The notes beneath the pieces were generated by a model, which was not told the DNA's origin, made no database searches, and was given only the letters and a program-made list of their open reading frames with translations. From assembly GCF_030409945.1 (NCBI RefSeq), contig NZ_JAUFQV010000009.1:19968-83967 (forward strand): a stretch of DNA of 64,000 nt, in the 5' to 3' direction. Source of the DNA: Vibrio tapetis subsp. quintayensis (lineage in GTDB: Bacteria; Pseudomonadota; Gammaproteobacteria; Enterobacterales; Vibrionaceae). The position numbers were made by a program, and so were the translations under genes. Shown here one piece after another: positions 55,038 to 64,000 of this stretch. Position 1 is the first letter of the stretch. Every line of letters begins with the position of its first letter.

Positions 55038-55065
55038 TCCCCGCTGATAAGGCGGGATTTTTTTG
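55038..55065 (+). terminator. Intrinsic terminator after the 61-residue gene
   Basis: CCCGC-TGATAAG-GCGGG followed by A and seven T residues. Confidence 0.82.
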
Positions 55066-55136
55066 CCTGCTATATTGTATCTAAGTGCATCTGGCATCAT
55101 GATTTAACGGTTATGGTGTAAATAAGGTCGAATGTA

Positions 55137-56081
55137 GTGGAATTGGAAGAAATTTATCGTCGAGATCTCAACTTGCTGGTTGCCTTGCGTGTGCTTATTG
55201 AAGAGGGCAGCGTTAGTAAGGCAGCAGCTCGTTTAAATTTGAGCCAATCTGCGATGAGCCGAGTGTTAGGGCGTCTGAGAGTATTGTTGGATGATCCTTT
55301 ATTCACTCGCCAAGGCCAGAAGTTGATTCCGACCGTAAAAGCATTAGAACTTGACACTGCTTTGAGCGAGCCACTTGAATCTCTAAGGTGGTTATTGTCG
55401 AGTAAAGAGTTTGAGCCTAAAGAGTGCGAACAAACCTTTACGATTGCGACCACCGACTATGCGATGCAGACTATCTTACCGTTTGCATTGCCGCGTATTT
55501 ACCATGAAGCACCTAAGGTGAAGTTTAACTTCATTCCACTGCAACACGATCAATTAGCCAGTCAATTGGCAGCCCAAGGGGCAGATTTAGCCATATGTCG
55601 CCCTACCGCGCCAGTTGCACCGTTACAAAGCGAAATTCTTGGTAGGGTCGGTGTACTCTGCTTGCTTTCAAAGCAACACCCGTTAGCGAACAAAGAAATG
55701 ACCCTGCAAGATTACCAATATTATCCGCACGCGATGATTGCGATTAGTGATGGCGTAAAAGCCTTGCTAGACCAAGCTTTAGTCGGCGAGCCGGAACGTA
55801 ATATGGTGCTTAGGGCTTATCACCTAGAAGCGGCGCTCGCGATAGTCGATACTATCCCTTTGATTATCACTGTGCCTGCCGATTTGGCTTATTTAGTTGA
55901 AGACCGACATAACCTAGTGGTTAAGCCGTTGCCATTCCAGTTTACGCCGTTTGATTATTCGATGATTTGGCATACACGATGCGATCACTCACCCGCACAA
56001 GAGTGGCTGCGGAGTATCGTCAAAGAAGAGTGTGGCCGTTTAATCGCCAAGCGAGTGGAAGATATGGGGTTGGATGGGTAG
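55137..56081 (+). CDS. LysR-family transcriptional regulator, target unknown
   Basis: A 314-residue regulator starting at GTG 55137 (AAGG upstream). The helix-turn-helix lies at about residues 20-60, with EEGSVSKAAARLNLSQSAMS as its core, then LDDPLFTRQGQKLIPT. The substrate-binding domain runs from about 95 (FTIATTDYAMQTILPFALPR) to the end. It resembles the subgroup with an N-terminal RRDLNLL tag. It is convergent to acuI; no divergent partner marks its target, so it may act elsewhere. Confidence 0.85.
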   Translation: MELEEIYRRDLNLLVALRVLIEEGSVSKAAARLNLSQSAMSRVLGRLRVLLDDPLFTRQGQKLIPTVKALELDTALSEPLESLRWLLSSKEFEPKECEQTFTIATTDYAMQTILPFALPRIYHEAPKVKFNFIPLQHDQLASQLAAQGADLAICRPTAPVAPLQSEILGRVGVLCLLSKQHPLANKEMTLQDYQYYPHAMIAISDGVKALLDQALVGEPERNMVLRAYHLEAALAIVDTIPLIITVPADLAYLVEDRHNLVVKPLPFQFTPFDYSMIWHTRCDHSPAQEWLRSIVKEECGRLIAKRVEDMGLDG

Positions 56082-56149
56082 ATAGGATTACAGGGAGCGC
56101 AATGTTGGTGCGCCCCCGGATCTTATTGTTTTTTATCGCTTGATACTAA

Positions 56150-57130
56150 CTATAGCTTGATAACCACACGACCGGTGACTTGGCCGTTAGTGATGTCTTC
56201 TGCGTATTTTGGCGCATCTTTGAGTTCGACTTCGGTACATGCCTGCTCAAAGTAGCTTTCAGGCAGTAATTCGCCGAGCTTTTCCCATGCTGAGATGCGT
56301 TTTTCTAGTGGGCATGAAACGGAGTCTACACCTTGTAGGCGCACATTTCGTAGAATGAACGGCATTACCGTCGTTGGTAAGTCAAAACCACCGGCAAGGC
56401 CACATGCGGCTACAGCACTGTTGTAATCCATTTGCGCCAGTACTTTCCCTAGAACCTTACTACCAACAGTATCGACAGCACCTGCCCAGATTTGCTTTTC
56501 TAATGGACGAGCGGGTTCTTCAAATTCTGAACGGTCAATAATACGAGCAGCGCCAAGTTTTTTAAGTAACGGACCATTTTGTTCAACTCGACCTGTTACC
56601 GCTGCTACTTGGTAACCAAGTTGAGATAACAGTGAAACCGCAACTGAACCGACACCACCGCTAGCACCTGTAACCAATATCTCACCAGAGTCTGGTTTTA
56701 CATCAGCATCAAGTAAAGCTTGCACGCATAACATTGCTGTAAAACCAGCGGTGCCAACCATCATGGATTTCTTGCTGTCCATTGCTTTTGGCATAGGAAC
56801 AAGCCAATCACCTTTTAGGCGTGCTTTTTGAGCCATACCGCCCCAATGGTTTTCACCTACTCCCCAGCCGGTTAGAACCACTTTGTCACCCACTTGATAA
56901 CGAGCGTCCTCAGAGCTTGATACCGTCCCGGCAAGATCGATTCCCGGAACCATAGGGAAGTTACGGATAATTTTTCCTTTGCCGGTAATCGCCAAGCCAT
57001 CTTTGTAGTTCAGTGATGAATAATCGACATCTACTACAACATCGCCTTCCGGTAATTGAGCTAATTCGATTTGTTCTATGCTAGCGATGGTGCGTTTTTC
57101 TTCTTGATTTAGAACGAGAGCGTTAAACAT
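56150..57130 (-). CDS. acuI: NADPH-dependent acrylyl-CoA reductase AcuI (YhdH family quinone oxidoreductase)
   Basis: A 326-residue zinc-free MDR-family reductase. AcuI reduces toxic acryloyl-CoA to propionyl-CoA. Features are VDYSSLNYKDGLAITGKGKI near residues 35-54, VPGIDLAGTV near 60, GWGVGENHWGGMAQKARLKG near 87, and the cofactor motif VTGASGGVGSVAVSLLSQLG near 152-171. The open frame runs 30 codons further, but the family start MFNALVLNQEE at 57130 is preceded by GGAG. It lies downstream of fadBA on the same strand, behind a terminator. Confidence 0.9.
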   Translation of the reverse strand: MFNALVLNQEEKRTIASIEQIELAQLPEGDVVVDVDYSSLNYKDGLAITGKGKIIRNFPMVPGIDLAGTVSSSEDARYQVGDKVVLTGWGVGENHWGGMAQKARLKGDWLVPMPKAMDSKKSMMVGTAGFTAMLCVQALLDADVKPDSGEILVTGASGGVGSVAVSLLSQLGYQVAAVTGRVEQNGPLLKKLGAARIIDRSEFEEPARPLEKQIWAGAVDTVGSKVLGKVLAQMDYNSAVAACGLAGGFDLPTTVMPFILRNVRLQGVDSVSCPLEKRISAWEKLGELLPESYFEQACTEVELKDAPKYAEDITNGQVTGRVVIKL

Positions 57131-57246
57131 GATGATCTCCACAGAGGCTTGATACAAAGCAAGATTAAGTAAAGCAAGTGTAGTCGGATATTTGGTATGA
57201 CAAAAGTGATACTTTGGCATTTTAACTATGCATGTTACGCATAGAC

Positions 57247-57270
57247 TAAAGGCGACTTTCGTCGCCTTTA
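57247..57270 (-). terminator. fadBA terminator
   Basis: AAAGGCGAC-TTTC-GTCGCCTTT, a perfect 9-bp stem 34 bp beyond the fadA stop, with a weak T-tail on the minus strand. Confidence 0.75.
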
Positions 57271-57303
57271 GGGTTTGTACTTCTATTTAACTCAGCTAGC
57301 GGT

Positions 57304-60665
<3,362 letters not shown>

Positions 60666-60738
60666 TGTCTATCTCCATGACGCACAATCCATGATTGTCT
60701 GACAGAGTGAGTGTTATAGTTATGTTGCTAAATTGTTT

Positions 60739-60755
60739 AGCAAACTCAGTTTGCT
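60739..60755. promoter_or_regulatory. 17-bp palindrome between fadB and yigZ (PsrA-like operator)
   Basis: AGCAAACT-C-AGTTTGCT is a perfect inverted repeat 74 bp upstream of fadB in the fadB/yigZ divergent gap. It contains CAAAC-TCA-GTTTG, fitting the PsrA fatty-acid regulator consensus (G/C)AAAC(N2-4)GTTT(G/C) as I remember it. Confidence 0.6.
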
Positions 60756-60883
60756 CTTTGTTTTGGTTAATTTCAATACATTTTTAAACAGGTGTTTAAC
60801 ATTTGTGGTTGAGGTCTTGTCTGGTGCGCTTTGATGTGGTGTCGTGATACACTGACTATCTTGATTTTTTTAACCTCATTATC

Positions 60884-61507
60884 ATGAATCTTCAGCCATT
60901 TAACATTCCATCTGCCCCCGCTTTGTTTGAAGAAGAGATCAAAAAGAGCGTATTCATAACCCATTTGTCTCATACTCCTTCTATTGAGTTAGCCAAAGAA
61001 TTTGTTGATCAAATAAAGCAGCGTCATTCAGGAGCAAGACACAACTGTTGGGGCTTCGTTGCAGGTAGACCTGAAAACTCGATGAAATTTGGCTTTAGTG
61101 ATGATGGCGAACCATCAGGCACTGCCGGGAAACCGATATTAGCCCAACTGGCAGGGTCTGGGGTTGGAGAGATCACCGCTGTTGTCACCCGTTATTCGGG
61201 AGGAATTAAGCTTGGGACCGGTGGTTTGGTCAAAGCATACGGCGGCGGTGTTCAACAAGCACTGAAGTTGCTTCAAACTATCGAGAAAAAAATCACCACA
61301 AATTTGAAGCTAGAGTTAGACTACTCGCTTATGCCTTTAGTGCAGTCGGTAATGGCTGAGTTTAAAGCAGAACAAATAGAGGCTCAGTATCAAAGCCGAA
61401 TTACGATAGTGGTAGCCATTGAAGTAAATCAAGTCAGTCCGTTTACTCAAACCATTATTAATAAGAGCGCTGCCAAAGTATTGGTTACGCCGTTAGATGA
61501 CTATTAG
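60884..61507 (+). CDS. yigZ: YigZ/IMPACT family protein
   Basis: A 207-residue protein. The N-terminal UPF0029/IMPACT domain carries KSVFITHLSHTPSIELAKEF near 22, RHNCWGFVAG near 54 and the signature DDGEPSGTAGKPIL near 75-88. VVTRYSGGIKLGTGGLVKAY follows near 103-122, and the C-terminal DUF1949 domain resembles a ferredoxin-like fold. The eukaryotic relative IMPACT acts in the GCN2 stress response; the bacterial role is unresolved. It is followed by trkH and hemG, as in E. coli (yigZ-trkH-hemG-rrn). Confidence 0.93.
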   Translation: MNLQPFNIPSAPALFEEEIKKSVFITHLSHTPSIELAKEFVDQIKQRHSGARHNCWGFVAGRPENSMKFGFSDDGEPSGTAGKPILAQLAGSGVGEITAVVTRYSGGIKLGTGGLVKAYGGGVQQALKLLQTIEKKITTNLKLELDYSLMPLVQSVMAEFKAEQIEAQYQSRITIVVAIEVNQVSPFTQTIINKSAAKVLVTPLDDY

Positions 61508-61537
61508 GAATTTCGAAGCGCTGCTTCATATTTAAGA

Positions 61538-62995
61538 ATGCAAATTCGTTCAATTATCCGCATCGTTGGCCTATTGCTGGCACTTTTCAGTGTATCAATG
61601 TTAGCCCCAGCTTTTGTTGCTCTTATTTATCGTGATGGTGCCGGTGTGCCTTTTGTCACGACATTTGTTGTATTACTGATGTGTGGTGGATTTTTTTGGT
61701 TTCCTAACCGCAAACATAAGCATGAATTAAAGGCCCGAGACGGTTTTCTTATCGTAGTGCTTTTTTGGACGGTAATCGGCAGCGCCGGTGCTCTGCCATT
61801 TCTTATCTCTGATAACCCCAATATTTCAGTAACAGATGCTTTCTTTGAGTCTTTCTCTGCCTTAACAACGACCGGCGCAACGGTTATTGTTGGACTAGAT
61901 GAATTACCTAAAGCTATTTTGTTTTATCGACAGTTTCTGCAGTGGTTCGGAGGTATGGGAATCATTGTTCTTGCGGTTGCCATTCTGCCAGTCTTGGGCA
62001 TTGGTGGCATGCAGCTGTATCGGGCTGAAATACCAGGCCCAGTAAAAGATACCAAAATGACACCGCGAATTGCAGAAACCGCAAAGGTGCTTTGGTATAT
62101 CTACTTGAGCCTAACGATTGCTTGTGCAACTGCATTTTGGTTGGCGGGCATGAGTGTGTTTGATGCGATAAGCCATAGTTTTTCAACGATTGCTATCGGT
62201 GGTTTCTCTACACATGATGCAAGCATGGCCTACTTTGATAGTCATGTGATCAATATGATTACAGTGGTGTTCTTGCTCATTTCCGCGTGTAACTACTCTT
62301 TGCACTTTGCCGCTTTTGCGTCCGGCGGCGTTCATCCTAGATACTATTGGAAAGATCCTGAATTTCGAGCCTTTATCTTTATACAGGCTGTCTTATTCTT
62401 AATATGTTTTCTATTGCTTTTAAAGCATCACTCTTACGACTCTGTATACGATGCATTTGATCAGGCACTTTTCCAAACGGTGTCTATCTCGACTACCGCA
62501 GGGTTTACCACTACGGGTTTCTCCGAGTGGCCGCTATTTTTGCCAGTACTATTGTTATTCTCTTCTTTTATAGGGGGCTGCGCTGGTTCTACTGGTGGTG
62601 GAATGAAAGTAATACGAATTTTATTGCTCACCTTGCAAGGTGCTCGTGAAATGAAACGCTTGGTACACCCAAGAGCGGTGTACACCATCAAAGTGGGTGG
62701 TTCTGCGTTATCACAACGTGTTGTTGATGCGGTCTGGGGTTTCTTTTCTGCCTACGCACTTGTGTTTGTTGTTTGTATGCTGGCACTGATTGCTACGGGT
62801 ATGGACGAGTTGTCGGCATTTTCTGCCGTTGCTGCAACACTGAATAATTTAGGCCCAGGACTTGGCGATGTTGCGCTTCATTTTGGCGATGTAAATGACA
62901 ACGCTAAGTGGGTGTTGATTGTATCCATGTTGTTTGGACGATTAGAGATTTTTACGCTATTGATTCTGTTGACTCCAACGTTCTGGCGTAGTTAA
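61538..62995 (+). CDS. trkH: Trk system potassium channel subunit TrkH (second paralogue)
   Basis: A 485-residue K+ channel subunit nearly identical, as I recall it, to the structurally solved V. parahaemolyticus TrkH. Filter loops are TTTGATVIVGLD, IAIGGFSTHD, STTAGFTTTGF and LNNLGPGLGD. The intramembrane gating loop is CAGSTGGGMKVI near 345. It begins MQFRSI-like (MQIRSIIRIVGLLLALFSVS) and ends LTPTFWRS. No trkA is adjacent, so it probably uses the TrkA encoded at 394. It is followed by hemG within 10 bp, suggesting one operon with yigZ. Confidence 0.96.
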   Translation: MQIRSIIRIVGLLLALFSVSMLAPAFVALIYRDGAGVPFVTTFVVLLMCGGFFWFPNRKHKHELKARDGFLIVVLFWTVIGSAGALPFLISDNPNISVTDAFFESFSALTTTGATVIVGLDELPKAILFYRQFLQWFGGMGIIVLAVAILPVLGIGGMQLYRAEIPGPVKDTKMTPRIAETAKVLWYIYLSLTIACATAFWLAGMSVFDAISHSFSTIAIGGFSTHDASMAYFDSHVINMITVVFLLISACNYSLHFAAFASGGVHPRYYWKDPEFRAFIFIQAVLFLICFLLLLKHHSYDSVYDAFDQALFQTVSISTTAGFTTTGFSEWPLFLPVLLLFSSFIGGCAGSTGGGMKVIRILLLTLQGAREMKRLVHPRAVYTIKVGGSALSQRVVDAVWGFFSAYALVFVVCMLALIATGMDELSAFSAVAATLNNLGPGLGDVALHFGDVNDNAKWVLIVSMLFGRLEIFTLLILLTPTFWRS

Positions 62996-63004
62996 GGAAT
63001 GAAA

Positions 63005-63544
63005 ATGGAAAAGTTACTGTTATTGCACTCAAGCCGAGAAGGGCAAACCGTTAAAATTCTCGACTATATAAAGAAGGAACTTGGCGAGTTCGATTGTGAG
63101 ACTCAAGACATTCACCAAATAGGCAAGGTTGAACTATCTAATTACGATCGTGTTGTGATTGGTGCATCGATTCGCTATGGCCATTTGAATAAAAAGCTTT
63201 ATCAGTTTATTGAGCAGCATTTAGAACAGCTCGAACAAGGTAATGTGGCCTTTTTCTGTGTCAACCTAACCGCACGTAAAGAAGCTGAAGGAAAAGATAC
63301 GCCTGAAGGTAGCGCCTATATAAAGACGTTTTTAAAGAAGTCGCCTTGGCAGCCTAAATTGATAGGTGTGTTTGCCGGTGCGCTTTATTACCCACGTTAC
63401 GGATTTTTTGACCGAGTCATGATTCGCTTTATTATGACCATGACTGGTGGAGAAACCGATACTAGTAAAGAAGTTGAATATACTAATTGGGAAAAAGTGA
63501 CTAAATTCTCGCATCAGATCCGAAATTTCGGGCAACTTGACTAA
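63005..63544 (+). CDS. hemG: Menaquinone-dependent protoporphyrinogen IX dehydrogenase HemG
   Basis: A 179-residue flavodoxin-like enzyme that oxidises protoporphyrinogen IX to protoporphyrin IX in haem synthesis, passing electrons to quinones. The FMN loop is HSSREGQTVKI near residues 8-18. GASIRYGHLNKKLYQF near 58 and the long insert region ending YGFFDRVMIRFIMTMTGGET near 140 are typical of HemG. An ATG at 62999 is in frame but only one base from AAGGA; ATG 63005 has proper spacing and is preferred. It precedes an rRNA operon, as in E. coli. Confidence 0.93.
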   Translation: MEKLLLLHSSREGQTVKILDYIKKELGEFDCETQDIHQIGKVELSNYDRVVIGASIRYGHLNKKLYQFIEQHLEQLEQGNVAFFCVNLTARKEAEGKDTPEGSAYIKTFLKKSPWQPKLIGVFAGALYYPRYGFFDRVMIRFIMTMTGGETDTSKEVEYTNWEKVTKFSHQIRNFGQLD

Positions 63545-63591
63545 CATTTAGACGCAGTTGGTTGGAAAGTATTCAAACAAACAAAATATTC

Positions 63592-63640
63592 GAAAAAAGT
63601 GGTTAATTGGGGTTGCCAAAGTGACGCCGATCTCTATAAT
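63592..63640 (+). promoter_or_regulatory. Upstream rRNA operon promoter
   Basis: TTGCCA (63613-63618), 16-bp spacer, TATAAT (63635-63640), followed by a GC-rich discriminator (GCCACCTCGC). An A-tract element GAAAAAAGTGGTT at 63592-63604 precedes it and recurs before the second promoter. Confidence 0.8.
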
Positions 63641-63729
63641 GCCACCTCGCTGACACGGGAACGTTTCGAAAGAAGTGAACCAGAGTTAGCAAGGTCTACT
63701 AGCTAAGCCAAGTGCTTAAAAATAGTTTT

Positions 63730-63775
63730 GAAAAAAGTGGTTGACACTAAAACTTAAATCGCTAGAATGGCCGTC
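63730..63775 (+). promoter_or_regulatory. Downstream rRNA operon promoter
   Basis: TTGACA (63741-63746), 16-bp spacer, TAGAAT (63763-63768) and a GC-rich discriminator GGCCGTCC, as expected for stringently controlled rRNA promoters. The A-rich GAAAAAAGTGGTT (63730-63742) abuts the -35 like an UP element. Confidence 0.88.
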
Positions 63776-64000
63776 CGAATCAAGCAATGCTCGATTCGAA
63801 AAGCTCTTTAACAATTTAAACCTATCAATCTGTGTGGGCACTCGTTGATGATAATCAAAATGTTTTTACCTCGGTAAAAACTGTTTCTTCGGAAACAAAT
63901 TTGGTTTCAATGAACTGAGTGACCAATACGAAATTAAGTTTACTTAATTTTGGCACAGTCAATTCATTACCATTCTGTTGGAATGGTAATAGCTTTAAAA
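63776..64000 (+). other. rRNA operon leader with boxB, boxA and boxC antitermination signals
   Basis: A hairpin CGAATC...GATTCG (63776-63798, boxB-like) is followed by GCTCTTTAACA (63803-63813, boxA) and TGTGTGGGC (63831-63839, boxC). Further stems are TTTTTACC/GGTAAAAA (63863-63880), GTTTC-TTCG-GAAAC (63883-63896) and ATTACCATTC-TGTTG-GAATGGTAAT (63966-63990). This is the classic leader order; the 16S gene itself must begin after base 64000 and is not in the window. Confidence 0.9.

Noticed and set aside
60814..60836. FadR operator-like CTGGTGCG near yigZ
   Set aside because: Matches only about half of the FadR consensus as I recall it and is not palindromic enough to claim.

Overview
This 64 kb window looks like the replication-origin region of the main chromosome of a Vibrio species (Vibrionaceae). 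The basis is gene content and order recognised by eye, with no database search. The order oriC between mnmG and mioC, followed by mnmE, yidC, yidD, rnpA, rpmH, dnaA, dnaN, recF and gyrB, is the classic gammaproteobacterial origin layout. The second TrkH closely resembles, from memory, the crystallised Vibrio parahaemolyticus TrkH. The periplasmic binding protein at 52.2 kb resembles Vibrio chitooligosaccharide-binding proteins. Nearly all of the window is vertically inherited housekeeping sequence. I see no prophage, transposase, CRISPR array, toxin-antitoxin pair or defence island.

Layout. 1-3.3 kb: end of rsmB, then trkA-trkH (K+ uptake). 3.3-5.8 kb: trhA (hemolysin III family), a Spo0M-like protein, an untracked 55-residue small ORF behind a palindrome-rich leader, and yihD. 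6-12.8 kb: ccoG, srkA, dsbA, a membrane acyltransferase, a DUF2860 outer-membrane-type protein and comM. 12.9-19.6 kb: the attenuated ilvLGMEDA branched-chain amino acid operon. 19.6-23.4 kb: punR/punC (divergent), a 14-bp tandem repeat array, and glmU. 23.5-30.6 kb: the complete F1Fo ATP synthase operon atpIBEFHAGDC on the minus strand. 30.7-35 kb: parAB, rsmG and mnmG. 35.0-35.4 kb: oriC. 35.4-46.5 kb: the origin-proximal replication and translation genes, diverging in the rpmH/dnaA gap. 46.6-51.8 kb: ibpA with a heat-shock promoter and a ROSE-type RNA thermometer, avtA, glyS and glyQ. 52-56 kb: a more variable stretch with an orphan binding protein, two small membrane proteins, tusA and a LysR regulator. 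56-63.5 kb: acuI, fadA, fadB, yigZ, a second trkH and hemG. 63.6-64 kb: tandem promoters and leader of an rRNA operon whose 16S gene should begin just past the window end.

How the parts fit. The origin-proximal block couples chromosome replication (oriC, dnaA, dnaN, gyrB), segregation (parAB and a parS-like sequence inside recF) and highly expressed growth genes (ATP synthase, rRNA leader, ribosomal protein L34, glyQS). These benefit from high gene dosage near the origin. Several regulatory RNAs can be read directly: the ilv attenuator with its competing antiterminator, the ibpA thermometer, an srkA start codon buried in a terminator-like hairpin, and the boxB/boxA/boxC rRNA leader.

I did not find an obviously new multi-gene system. 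The items most worth a second look are the 55-residue ORF with its folded leader, the srkA start hairpin, the ibpA thermometer, the recF-embedded parS-like site, the PsrA-like palindrome between fadB and yigZ, and the 14-bp repeat array.
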